Shown: positions 9,601-17,816, numbered from the stretch's first letter. The stretch: DNA of 64,000 nt from Streptomyces aidingensis (GCF_900112355.1 NZ_FOLM01000020.1:25724-89723), one strand, 5' to 3'. Program-made: numbers and translations. The notes: a model not told the origin generated them from the letters alone.

Positions 9601-12600
9601 CGAGGAGCGGGTGCTGGCGGTGCGCACCGCGCAGGACCGGGCCACCCGGGTCTACGGGCTCCAGCCGGGCCACATCGAGGTGCGGCTGCTGGACGACACG
9701 GTGGTCAACAAGGCGTTCGTGGCCTGCCCCGCCTGCGGCTGGCAGCAGGTGGTGCCGCCGGAGCGGCGCACCCGCTGGTGGGGGCATCCGTGCCCGCGCT
9801 ACCGCTGCGGGGGCGTGCTGCGGCCCACGCAGAACGCGGAGCCGTCCGCGGCGGGCCGGTCCGGCGGGCCGGCGGGGGCAGGCCCAGGCTTCGGCGGCGC
9901 CCGGGAACGGGACTACCGCGGCGACTACTACCGCCGGCTGTACCGCACCGGCGGCACCTTCCGGGTGGTCACCGCCGAGCACACCGGCATGCTCACCCGG
10001 CCGGAGCGGGAACGGGTGGAGCACGCGTTCCGCCAGGGCACGCACTACACCGACCCCAATGTGCTCTCCTGCACCCCGACGCTGGAGCTCGGGATCGACA
10101 TCGGGGACCTGTCGGCCGTGCTGCTGGGCTCCCTGCCGAGCGGACCGGCGAAGTATGTGCAGCGCGCCGGCCGGGCCGGCCGCCGCACCGGCAATGCGCT
10201 GATCGTCACCCTCGGCGGGCGCCGGGCGCGCGATCTGTACTATCTGGGCCGGCCCAAGGAGATGATCAACGGGGAGATCGTCCCGCCCGGCTGTCATCTG
10301 TCGGCGGTGGAGATCCTGCGCCGCCAGTACACGGCGTACCTGCTGGACCGGGCCGCCCGCGCCCTGCTGACCACCTCGGACGGCAGCCCGCTGCCGCCCG
10401 TGCCGCGGCTGGCCTCCGCGTTGTTCGGCGCCTCCGGCTGGTGCCAGGACCTGGCCGACGCCGCACTCACCCACGGCGAACAGCTCGCCGGGGAATTCCT
10501 CTCGCTCTTCGCCACGCCCGGCGGGGAGGGCGTCTCGGAGCACGCCGCCGGGGAGCTGCGCGCCTGGGCCACCGGCGGCGTGGTCCGGGCACTCCAGGAG
10601 GCGGAGGAGGACTGGACGGCCCGGCGGGAGGAGCTGCGCCGCCGCATCGGAGCGATCGACGACTCGGTGACGCGGCTGCTCAGCTCCGACCGCGAACAGG
10701 ACCGGGAGCGGCGCGAGCTGCTGGCGGAGCGGCGGGCCACCGGCGACCTGCTCCGGGACCTGAGCCGGACCAGTGCGCACGGCACCCTGGTGGAGCTGGG
10801 GCTGCTGCCGAACTACAGCCTCACCGACACCACCACCCGGCTGGAGGCCACCCTCTACTGGACCGAGGACGCCGAGCACACCGAGAACGCCGGGGACGGC
10901 GGGGACGGCGGGGACGGCGGGGTCGGCGGGGTCGGCGGGGTCGGCGGGGTCGGCGGGGTCGGCGGGGTCGGCGGGGACGTTGCACCGGCCGGCGGGCGGC
11001 CGGGTGCCGAAAGCGCCGGGCGGCGCCGGATTCACCGCAGTGAAGTCCGGGACTACGACCGGTCCCGTCGGCTGGCGCTGACCGAGCTCGCCCCGGGCAG
11101 CACCTTCTACGTCAACGGCTACCGGCACCGGGTGTGCGCGCTGGACATCGGCAGTCCGGAGCGGCGGGCCTGGTCGGTCTGGCGGCTCTGCCCGTCCTGC
11201 GGCTATGTCCGCACCCACCGGGCGCAGACGGACGCCTCCCCGTGCCCCCGCTGCGGGGGGCGGGAGATCGCGGACGCCGGATGCGTACAGCGCGTGCTCC
11301 AGCCGCGTCGGGTGATCGCCCGGGACAAGCGGGACGACGCCAGGGTCCGGGACGACCGCGACGAGCGGGAGCGCCCCGGATACAGCGTGGTGACCGCGGT
11401 GGACATCGACCCGGACCATCTGGCACCCGGCTCCTGGCGGCACACCGGCGCGGTCTTCGGTGCCGACTTCACCCGCCGGGCGGTGATCCGGCGGATCAAC
11501 CTCGGCCCGGACCGGCACGACGGCGGCGCCGGCGGAACCGCACCGGTCGCCGGGGAGGAGGTGCGGATCAGCCCGTTCCTGGTGTGCGAGGACTGCGGTG
11601 GCGCCACCGCCGAGGGGCGCCCGGTGCTGGACCGGCCGAGCGCCGCGCTCACCGCCTCGCAGCGGTCCCCGGCGCACGGCGGCAGCCACCACCTGCTGTG
11701 GTGCCCGCGCCGAAGAGCCCCGGGCCCCGGACGGGACGTGCCGCTGTTGCTCGCGCACGAACTGGTCACCGAGGCGGTGCGGGTGCTGCTGCCGGCGGCC
11801 GTGGCCCGCACGGCGGAACGGCTGGCCTCCTTCACCGCAGCGCTGTTCGTCGGCATCGCCGCGCACTACGGGGGCGATCCCGACCACATCGAGATCACCG
11901 GCGCCACCATGGCGGAACCGGACGCCGACTGGCCGCGGCGTTTCCTGGTCGTCTACGACCGGCTCCCCGGCGGCACCGGGTACCTGCACCGGCTGGCGGC
12001 ACCGGACGGGTTCCGGGACGTGCTGCTGCACGCCCGCCGGATCATCGAGGACTGCCCCTGCCGCGACCGGGGCCTGGACGGCTGCCACCGCTGTGTGCTG
12101 CGCCGTGTGCCACCGGAGCAGTACGACAAGGTGAGCCGCAACGAGATCCGGCACATGCTGGACGACCTGCTGGGCGAGGACGGCGAACGGTGGGAGACCG
12201 CGCCGGTGGCCACCGCGCGCGACATTCCGCTGGAGCGGCAGGCCGAGAGCGATCTGGAGATCCTGTTCATCGACACGCTGCGGGAATGGGCCGGCACACC
12301 GGGAAATGCCGCAAGCGCCGACACCTACACCACCACCGCTGGTACCTACTCGCTGGAGCTGAGACTCACCGGAGCCACCGGCACCACACTGAGCTGGCGG
12401 GTCTCCCAGCAGCGTGCGCTGGGGGGCACCCGGGCGGACGTGCTGTTCGAGCGGCTGGACGCGCCCGGCCCCCGGCTGGCGGTCTATCTCGACGGCTACG
12501 AGTTCCACACCAGTCCCCGGCACAACAGGCTGGCGGACGACGCGGCCAAGCGCGCCCGGCTGCGCGCCGAGGGCCTGCGGGTCTTTCAGCTCACCTACCA

Positions 12601-13777
12601 CGATGTCCGCGAGTGGCAGCGCCAGATCAGGAACCACGGCCGCCCCGTGCCCGGCTCCTCCTCCCCCAGCCCGGACGGCCCGGACGGCCGGCCGGTGTGG
12701 CAGCCCTACGGGCCGGACCGGGAGAGCCAGGAACGCGGCGAGCAGCGGGCCCGCACCTACTACGCCAACGTACGGGGCGGGCAGCCCGGTGAGCTCGCCG
12801 AGACGGTCTGGACCGGACCGGCCACGCTGCTGCTGGCCTATCTGCGCGACCCCGATGCCGCACGCTGGCTGTGGCGGTCCGAGGCCGCCGTCGCCGGGCT
12901 CACCGGGAACGGCACCAGGGGCGGGGCGGTGACGGCCGAAGCCGCCGGGGAGCAGCTGGCGGCAGCACTGCGCGGCGGTGTGCCGGCCGGACCGCGCGGA
13001 CCCGTCCAGCTGTTCGCCGCCGCCGATGCGGCTGGGCTGCCGCTGGTTCTGGCCGCCGACCAGCGGCACCGGCCGCCGAGGTGGACCGCGCTCGCCGTGC
13101 TCGACGACAGCCGGGCCGCCCTGGCGGACGAGGGGCCGCACCGGCGGCGTTGGCGGTCCTGGCTGTACTGGAGCAATCTGCTGCAGTTCCTGGAGGCGGG
13201 AGGCGGGGACGGCGCCCAGCTCACCACCTCCCTGGTGCCGGGCTTCGAGACCGGTGCCCTCGCCGTGACCGGCGGTCCGGGATGGCTGTCCGGAAACGCC
13301 GGGACTGCCGCCGCCCCGCCTTCCGCCCTCCCGACGGAGGCCGTGACCGCCGCCCCCTCCCCGCCCTCCGTGCGGGAGCCGGCGGCGTCGCCCGGCGACG
13401 AGCCCGTCTCTCGCGGTGTCCCGCCCGATGGTGCCTGGCGCGAGGTGCTGGAGCTGCTCGATCCGGACGAGGCGGGGCTGGCGGAACTGGCCCACGCACT
13501 TGTGGAACTGGGGGCGCCCGTGCCCGTCGGCGGATACGAACTGGACACCCGGCACGGCTGGATGGCGGAGCTGGCCTGGCCGGCCGCGAGGATCGGCGTC
13601 GTCCTGGCACCGCGGGCGGACAGCGGGGAGGAAGACGGCGCCGATCCCGAGGCACAGGGCCGGGACGCGGCCTTCGCCGCCGCGGGATGGGATGTCCGGC
13701 CGGCCTCCGGCTGGGATGCGAGAGAGCTGACCGCACGGCTGGGCGGCACCGAGACGGGTGAGGAACGAGAGCGATGA
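6653..13777 (+). CDS. Large DEAD/DEAH helicase, DUF1998 type, nuclease-like C-terminus
   Basis: A 2,374-aa protein starts at GTG 6653, chosen for its GGAAAGGG ribosome site and for lying just after the left repeat; longer in-frame extensions run back through the repeat and the upstream gene. Superfamily-2 motifs: Walker A TGTGSGKTE (about residue 105), DEFH box in VVLDEFHTYDG (about 222), VATSATLG, and a helicase-C segment TLELGIDIGD plus QRAGRAGRR (about 1142-1180). Paired CxxC motifs suggest zinc binding at about 725, 1025 and 1520. A DUF1998-like end follows, with YDRLPGGTGYLHR and a four-Cys cluster CPCRDRGLDGCHRC (about 1800). Residues about 1935-1990 (RADVLFERL, VYLDGYEFHTS, RLRAEGLRVFQLTYHDV) resemble a Vsr/PD-(D/E)XK-like nuclease fold. 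DUF1998 helicases occur in MrfA repair proteins and in the DISARM and Druantia defence systems. The next gene overlaps by 4 bp. Confidence 0.9.
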   Translation: MRPTLAAAQLRGSLTQYLTTTYALSDEDTRGALERFLGDAETGIFRGPFLRIRTPFPAAADGWQRHLEWAPGFTPWRHQARAWERLSTLRGPARPTLVTTGTGSGKTEAFLVPVLDHCRREKARGRSGIKAVLLYPMNALATDQAGRIGEYLARPELAQVTAGLYIGDRPDTAFRRVRTRREEMRAAPPDVLITNYKMLDLLLQRGEDAALWQGADIAYVVLDEFHTYDGAQGTDVAVLLRRLAAAVGAARPGRPLGRICPVATSATLGEGRAGDGRTAGALLEVAGQVFGVTFPADAVIGEERLSAEQFTGGVDYTLPEPPGPQEVVACSGGPEAEVRPELLDLDGLAERLLERGGLDPFRLGRLLKRHSFTHGLLSLLGGEPLDEWELPDLLARVGFGYAWGQTARENPRLVLQALARIVALLSAARDPDSEEHSPRPLLHIESHLWVRPVTRVLRGVGRAPEFRWFEDDRAQARAGGPAAVPSPGAETGGEGAQAAPLSAPPFSSAGAGRPAGAADSGGAGGSGRPRPLPGSDTALRPPQVYLPAVYCRTCGRSGWAALSPEADPEQLVMAPERIWRAGVSRDRRRLRYFIAATGAERRAALEALTGARPAPAPGTGPDPQSVVVLDGTRGRYRPPTAADGGELLDAWFAVAVLDRRVADRAALDDRCPACHTDNAIRFLGTALAALASAAVTQLFTGGDIALAPGERKTLLFNDSTQDAAHRAGYVANASYKFSLRSLLAHNLDDAGTPVPLNELIGNVLDSVDDSQALAAVVPPDLHDEPGVDRLLSGRGTGDRRTWKLIGERLAFATVLEFGLRSRLGRTLELTRTAAAEVVIREPERVAALARDLYLSLPGQLVVADGLPTPDRFLAHVRGLLERLRLRGAVRHRWLEPWMRDAGVTRYLIWGGRPTGMPAFPDGRGPQGRAVAPPRFLLDGQRDRSVFDTLPGRGGWYQDWTRRCLLLDAPGAVEFLRRLLPALAEERVLAVRTAQDRATRVYGLQPGHIEVRLLDDTVVNKAFVACPACGWQQVVPPERRTRWWGHPCPRYRCGGVLRPTQNAEPSAAGRSGGPAGAGPGFGGARERDYRGDYYRRLYRTGGTFRVVTAEHTGMLTRPERERVEHAFRQGTHYTDPNVLSCTPTLELGIDIGDLSAVLLGSLPSGPAKYVQRAGRAGRRTGNALIVTLGGRRARDLYYLGRPKEMINGEIVPPGCHLSAVEILRRQYTAYLLDRAARALLTTSDGSPLPPVPRLASALFGASGWCQDLADAALTHGEQLAGEFLSLFATPGGEGVSEHAAGELRAWATGGVVRALQEAEEDWTARREELRRRIGAIDDSVTRLLSSDREQDRERRELLAERRATGDLLRDLSRTSAHGTLVELGLLPNYSLTDTTTRLEATLYWTEDAEHTENAGDGGDGGDGGVGGVGGVGGVGGVGGVGGDVAPAGGRPGAESAGRRRIHRSEVRDYDRSRRLALTELAPGSTFYVNGYRHRVCALDIGSPERRAWSVWRLCPSCGYVRTHRAQTDASPCPRCGGREIADAGCVQRVLQPRRVIARDKRDDARVRDDRDERERPGYSVVTAVDIDPDHLAPGSWRHTGAVFGADFTRRAVIRRINLGPDRHDGGAGGTAPVAGEEVRISPFLVCEDCGGATAEGRPVLDRPSAALTASQRSPAHGGSHHLLWCPRRRAPGPGRDVPLLLAHELVTEAVRVLLPAAVARTAERLASFTAALFVGIAAHYGGDPDHIEITGATMAEPDADWPRRFLVVYDRLPGGTGYLHRLAAPDGFRDVLLHARRIIEDCPCRDRGLDGCHRCVLRRVPPEQYDKVSRNEIRHMLDDLLGEDGERWETAPVATARDIPLERQAESDLEILFIDTLREWAGTPGNAASADTYTTTAGTYSLELRLTGATGTTLSWRVSQQRALGGTRADVLFERLDAPGPRLAVYLDGYEFHTSPRHNRLADDAAKRARLRAEGLRVFQLTYHDVREWQRQIRNHGRPVPGSSSPSPDGPDGRPVWQPYGPDRESQERGEQRARTYYANVRGGQPGELAETVWTGPATLLLAYLRDPDAARWLWRSEAAVAGLTGNGTRGGAVTAEAAGEQLAAALRGGVPAGPRGPVQLFAAADAAGLPLVLAADQRHRPPRWTALAVLDDSRAALADEGPHRRRWRSWLYWSNLLQFLEAGGGDGAQLTTSLVPGFETGALAVTGGPGWLSGNAGTAAAPPSALPTEAVTAAPSPPSVREPAASPGDEPVSRGVPPDGAWREVLELLDPDEAGLAELAHALVELGAPVPVGGYELDTRHGWMAELAWPAARIGVVLAPRADSGEEDGADPEAQGRDAAFAAAGWDVRPASGWDARELTARLGGTETGEERER
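10891..10980 (+). repeat. In-frame 9-bp tandem repeat inside the helicase gene
   Basis: Three copies of CGGGGACGG are followed by six of CGGGGTCGG and a partial tenth. The unit is nine bases, so copy-number change keeps the frame and only lengthens or shortens a Gly-Asp-Gly/Gly-Val-Gly linker between the helicase core and the following zinc-binding part. Confidence 0.9.
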
Positions 13778-16044
13778 CCAGCACGGGTGCCACCCTCCGC
13801 CTGCTCGACAAGGCGGACAAGGAGATCCTGAAGCTTCCCCGGCCGGTGAAGGGCGCGCTGTACGACTTCCAGCACAAATTCCGCAACAACCCGCACGCCA
13901 CGGGGCTGAAACTCCAGCAGCTCAAGGGCGACAGCAGGCTCTGGTCGGCCCGGGTCAACGACGAATACCGTGCCCTGCTGCTGCGGCTCGCCGACGCCGA
14001 CTGGCTCATCGTCTCGGTCAAGCACCGCAAGGACGTCTACCAGCACCTCGACCGGCTTTCCTATGGCATCAACCACATCACCGGCGGCATCGAGTACATC
14101 GACCTGAAGGTGGTGGAGGACAGTGTGCTGCGCGAGCCGGCTTCCGCGCCGAAGCCCGCCCCCGCCGCCGGGCCGGTCCCCTCAGCGCCGGCCGGCGCGG
14201 CCGGACCGCCGCCGCTGTTCGCCGCCTGGACCGACGAGCAGCTCGGCGACCTCGGCGTGGCCGGCCCTCTGATACCCGTCATCCGCTCCCTCACCACAGA
14301 GGACCAGTTGCTGGGCCTCGTCGAGTACGCACCGCAGCTCACCGGGGAGGTGCTGCTGGCCCTCCACGACGGCCGGTCCTACGAGGAGGTCCTGGAACAG
14401 GTCACCGCCCCCGTCGCGGCTCCGGAGGGCGTGGACACCGACGACTTCGGGGCCGCCGCCCAACGCCCGGCCACCGTGGTCACCACCACGGACGAGGCTC
14501 TCCGGGAGGCGCTGGAGGGCGGGGACTTCGGCCGCTGGAAGGTCTTTCTGCACCCCGCCCAGGCACGGCTGGTGGCACGTGACTACTCGGGGCCGGCCCG
14601 GGTGGGCGGCGGACCGGGCACCGGGAAGACGATCGTCGCGCTGCACCGTGTGAAACACCTGGTGGACCGGCTGCCGCCGGGCCACGACAAGCCGGTACTG
14701 CTCACCACCTACAACAAGAATCTGGCGGCGGACCTCCGGTCCCGGCTGCTCCAGCTCGGCGGCGAGGAACTCCTGGAGCGGGTCGAGGTCAGCCATGTGG
14801 ACCAGCTCACGCTGCGCATCGTCAGCGAGGCCGAGCCAGGCTCCCGCAAACAGGTCATCGACGACAGCCAGGCGGTCCGGGAGTGGCAGGCGCTGCTCGA
14901 CGAACTCGGCACCGGCACCTGGGACGCCGAATTCCTGCACGAGGAGTGGAGCCAGGTGATCCTCGGCCAGGCCTGCGGCACCCGCAGCGAGTACTTCCGG
15001 GCCCGGCGGGCGGGCCGCGGCCGGAGCGTCAGCCGCGCCGAGCGCGCCGAGATCTGGCAGCTGGCCGAGCGGTTCACCCAGCGCCTGGACCGGCAGGGCC
15101 GGCAGACCTGGGACCAGCTCGCCGAACGTGCCGCTCGCCTGGAGATCGGGCGCGAGCAGCGCATACTCGCGGTCGAGCGGCAGCGGGCCGAGGCCGGCGG
15201 CAGGCACAACATCCACCTGGCCGACGCCTCCGGGGGAAGGCTGCGCCACCGGTATCGCCATGTCGTGGTGGACGAGGCCCAGGATCTGCGCCCGGCACAC
15301 TGGAAGATGCTGCGCGCCATGGTGCCGCGCGACCGCAACGACCTGTTCCTCGTCGGCGACACCCACCAGCGCATCTACAAGAATCAGGTCGCCCTGGCCG
15401 GCCTGGGCATCAACATCCGCGGCCGTGCCTCCCGGCTGAACCTCAGCTACCGCACCACCCGCCAGATTCTGCGGTCGGCCCTGGCCCTGCTGGGCACGGA
15501 GTCCTACGACGACCTCGACGGCGGTACCGAGACACTGGCCGGCTACCGCTCGGTGCTCAGCGGCGGCGGGCCGGAACTGCACGGCTGCCGCGACTGGGAA
15601 GAAGAACGGGAAACCATCGCCGCCGTCATCGCCGGCTGGGACGCCGATCCCCGGACACGGATTCCGCACGAGCAGATCGCGGTCTGCGTCCCCACCAACC
15701 AGATGGCGCAGGAGGTCGAACACTCGCTGGCCGGGCGCATGCTGCGGGCCGTCCAGATCGGCCCGGACGGCCCGCGCGGAGACGGCGGCGGAGTACACAT
15801 CGGCACCATGTTCCGGTTCAAGGGCCTGGAGTACCGGCGCATCATCATCGCCGGGGTGAGCGACGGCCTGGTCCCCCGGGAGGCCGTCGCCCGGCTGCGC
15901 ACCGTCGACGCGGCACGCCATCGCCGGGAGATGCAGCGCGCCCGTTCCCTGCTCTTCGTGGCCGCCACCCGGGCCCGCGACACCCTCGTCCTCACCTGGC
16001 ACGCCACTCCGAGCCCCTTCCTGGCCCCGCTGCTGAGCGCCTGA
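13774..16044 (+). CDS. UvrD-like helicase with RelE-like N-terminal domain
   Basis: The product is 756 aa. ATG 13774 overlaps the stop of the large helicase (ATGA), so the two are translationally coupled. Residues 1-110 look like a RelE/ParE-type domain: KADKEILKLPRPVKGALYDF, LKLQQLKGDSRLWSARVNDE and YRALLLRLADADWLIVSVKH. A linker and helical segment (about 110-260) come next. The rest is a superfamily-1 helicase: Walker A GGPGTGKTIVAL (about 281), Walker B VVVDEAQDL (about 500), GDTHQRIYKN, LSYRTTRQILR, TMFRFKGLEYRRIII and LLFVAATRARDTLVL. I see no separate exonuclease motifs. The N-terminal domain may be an RNase toxin module, a binding domain, or an inactive relic. Coupling to the DUF1998 helicase suggests one complex or pathway, plausibly DNA repair or phage defence. 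Confidence 0.92.
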   Translation: MTSTGATLRLLDKADKEILKLPRPVKGALYDFQHKFRNNPHATGLKLQQLKGDSRLWSARVNDEYRALLLRLADADWLIVSVKHRKDVYQHLDRLSYGINHITGGIEYIDLKVVEDSVLREPASAPKPAPAAGPVPSAPAGAAGPPPLFAAWTDEQLGDLGVAGPLIPVIRSLTTEDQLLGLVEYAPQLTGEVLLALHDGRSYEEVLEQVTAPVAAPEGVDTDDFGAAAQRPATVVTTTDEALREALEGGDFGRWKVFLHPAQARLVARDYSGPARVGGGPGTGKTIVALHRVKHLVDRLPPGHDKPVLLTTYNKNLAADLRSRLLQLGGEELLERVEVSHVDQLTLRIVSEAEPGSRKQVIDDSQAVREWQALLDELGTGTWDAEFLHEEWSQVILGQACGTRSEYFRARRAGRGRSVSRAERAEIWQLAERFTQRLDRQGRQTWDQLAERAARLEIGREQRILAVERQRAEAGGRHNIHLADASGGRLRHRYRHVVVDEAQDLRPAHWKMLRAMVPRDRNDLFLVGDTHQRIYKNQVALAGLGINIRGRASRLNLSYRTTRQILRSALALLGTESYDDLDGGTETLAGYRSVLSGGGPELHGCRDWEEERETIAAVIAGWDADPRTRIPHEQIAVCVPTNQMAQEVEHSLAGRMLRAVQIGPDGPRGDGGGVHIGTMFRFKGLEYRRIIIAGVSDGLVPREAVARLRTVDAARHRREMQRARSLLFVAATRARDTLVLTWHATPSPFLAPLLSA

Positions 16045-16110
16045 CCGTGCGCCACCCGGCCGTTGGCGGGAGCACCAAGCGGGGCAGGACGCCCCACCGT
16101 CCGCCCGCCG

Positions 16111-16185
16111 GTACCTCTCCGGGCGGGCGGCGGCCACATTCCGGGAGTCACGGATGCCGGCGGGAGGCCATACGGTAGGTGGCCT
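16111..16185 (+). repeat. Right copy of ~75-bp direct repeat
   Basis: Partner of the repeat at 6544-6619, same orientation. It sits 66 bp after the second helicase stop and about 120 bp before the methyltransferase ATG, so it may carry that gene's promoter as the left copy may for the helicase. The rest of the 16045-16306 gap shows no further gene. Confidence 0.85.
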
Positions 16186-16306
16186 TTTCTTTGCAAGCCG
16201 GGAACAGGAGGCAGCGGCTGCATGCCGGTTCGGCGTGCGCGGGGTGCTTCGGCACCGGGCGGGCTACGGTCTGCGGTGAGGCGAGAGCGGAAGGCGGGCG
16301 CGGGAC

Positions 16307-16942
16307 ATGGACAGCCGGGCGTGGGACGAGCGGTATGCGGCGGCGGAGCTGGTGTGGGGGCGGGAGCCGAACCGCTGGGTGGCGCGGGAGACGGCCGGGC
16401 TGCCGCCGGGACGGGCCCTGGACCTGGCGGCCGGGGAGGGCCGGAACGCCCTGTGGCTGGCCGGGCGGGGCTGGCGGGTGACCGCCGCGGACTTCTCGGC
16501 CGTCGCCGTGGAGCGGGGACGGAAGCTGGCCGCAGCCGGCCCGCCGGAGGCGGCCGGGCGGGTCGGCTGGGTCCGGGCCGATGTGACCGAGGCCGGGAGC
16601 TGGGCGGAGTGGGGCCGGGGGAACGGTTTCGACCTGGTGCTGATCAGCTATCTGCATCTGCCGCCCGGCCCGCGCCGGGAGGTCTGGCGCCGGGCCGCGC
16701 GGGTCCTCGCGCCCGGCGGAACCCTGCTGGTCATCGGCCATGACGCCACCAATATCGAGGCGGGAACCGGCGGTCCGCAGGATCCGGAGGTGCTCTACTC
16801 CCCCGACGAGGTGGTCTCCGCGCTGGCCGGGAGCGGTCTGCGGACCGTGCTGGCGGAGCGGGTGCGGCGGCCGGTGGAGGGTGCGGCGCGGGACGCCGTG
16901 GACGCCCTGGTCCGGCTCCGTTCCGAGCCCTCGGACGGTTGA
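16307..16942 (+). CDS. Class I SAM-dependent methyltransferase
   Basis: A 211-aa protein with the Rossmann methyltransferase signature. Motif I is ALDLAAGEGRNALWLAGRG (about residues 37-55), motif II ends in VTAADFSAVAVERG, an acidic motif reads WVRADVTEA, and motif IV reads FDLVLISYLHLP, followed by VLAPGGTLLVIGHD. The WDERYAAAELVWGREPN N-terminus is typical of the small tellurite-resistance/TehB-like and thiopurine-like group, which act on small or metalloid substrates. The substrate cannot be read from the sequence. It is preceded by the right direct repeat and is not obviously co-transcribed with the helicases. Confidence 0.85.
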   Translation: MDSRAWDERYAAAELVWGREPNRWVARETAGLPPGRALDLAAGEGRNALWLAGRGWRVTAADFSAVAVERGRKLAAAGPPEAAGRVGWVRADVTEAGSWAEWGRGNGFDLVLISYLHLPPGPRREVWRRAARVLAPGGTLLVIGHDATNIEAGTGGPQDPEVLYSPDEVVSALAGSGLRTVLAERVRRPVEGAARDAVDALVRLRSEPSDG

Positions 16943-17031
16943 CCGCCGTCTCCCCGGGTAGCCGACTCCGCAAAGGGATGAAAAGGACGAAACCTTGCAT
17001 TCCCATCGGTCGACCACCGGGAGGGAACACC

Positions 17032-17256
17032 GTGAGCTTGAGTCACAGGATGTCCGGCCGACGGCCGCACCACCGCGGGCGGGGCGGGCTGCCGGGCGGG
17101 CGCGCCGGCGGTCTGCTGACCGCTGTGCTGGGAGGCGCCCGGCGCCGCCCGGCGCGCGGCGGACGGCTGGGCAGAGTTGGCAGGCTGGTGCCCTCGCTGC
17201 TGGCGGCGCGCGCCGTGCTGCGCAGACTGCGGGCCCATCGCCGGCGCCACCGCTGA
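17032..17256 (+). CDS. Small Arg/Gly-rich hypothetical protein
   Basis: A possible 74-aa product starts at GTG 17032, eight bases after GGGAGGG, the best ribosome site in the interval. The sequence is dominated by Arg, Gly and Leu (MSGRRPHHRGRGG, LVPSLLAARAVLRRLRAHRR), with one weakly hydrophobic stretch. No family is recognised. Such composition can also arise by chance in this G+C range, so only the ribosome site and intergenic placement support it. Confidence 0.35.
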   Translation: MSLSHRMSGRRPHHRGRGGLPGGRAGGLLTAVLGGARRRPARGGRLGRVGRLVPSLLAARAVLRRLRAHRRRHR

Positions 17257-17307
17257 CCGGCGGGCCCGGGCGGCCTGCGGGGTGCCTCGGGATGGTTCAG
17301 GGATGGT

Positions 17308-17642
17308 TCAGGGATGGTTGAACGTGATGTTCTGGCCCTGGATCAGACTCTGCACCTGGGCGTTGCCGGTGACCTGGTTGATCACCTGGGTGGTGGCCGG
17401 CCCGGCGGCGGCCTCGGCCTGCTCCCGCCAGCGCGCGAACTCGGCGGCGAACTCCGGGTCCTGGAAGGCCGGGCCGAAGATCAGCGCGGCCAGTTCCCGC
17501 ACCTGCGCCTCGTCCCGCGGGTCGAGCGGCAGGGCGGCCCCCGGCTCCTCGGGCCCTTCGGGCTCCCGGGCACCTCGCTGCCCGCGCCCTGGGCCGCCGC
17601 GGTCACCGCGGTGCCGACCGTCTCGAACGACAACGGATCCAT
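17308..17642 (-). pseudogene. Frameshifted remnant of a small Streptomyces protein
   Basis: Two reading frames on the minus strand together look like one protein. From ATG 17642 the first frame gives MDPLSFETVGTAVTAAAQGA. At about 17550-17580 the sense switches to the next frame, which continues with ALPLDPRDEAQVRELAALIF, PAFQDPEFAAEFARWREQ and the end QVQSLIQGQNITFNHP. The N-terminal pattern and the xGNAxVxxxIQGxxI ending resemble short Streptomyces proteins, and the regions before NB-ARC or TPR domains, that carry an amphipathic start and a repeated beta-strand tail. The middle section appears shortened. It is either a decayed gene or a sequencing indel; an 11-bp motif, GGGATGGTTCA, is repeated three times across its 3' end (about 17290-17322). 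Confidence 0.55.
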
Positions 17643-17774
17643 CGCCTCGCCCCCGTCTCCCCGGCCGCTGCCCCGGCCCCGCACTCGCCCTCGGTGACCG
17701 CTCGGGCACAGCGTAGTCCCCGGCGCCGGATCAGCCCACCTCGTACATCCGGTCGGTCTCTCTTTCTCTTCTCG

Positions 17775-17816
17775 GACGCGTGACGCGTGACGCGTGACGC
17801 GTGACGCGTGACGCGT
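17775..17816. repeat. Six tandem copies of GACGCGT
   Basis: Six perfect copies of a 7-bp unit lie in the 227-bp gap between the broken gene and the LysR gene. Each unit contains the palindrome ACGCGT, so the array is a ladder of identical two-fold symmetric sites spaced less than one helical turn apart. The rest of the gap shows nothing else. Confidence 0.9.

Noticed and set aside
8339..13555. A 1,738-codon minus-strand open frame
   Set aside because: Antisense shadow of the large helicase gene; Arg/Gly/Pro-rich with no recognisable domain.
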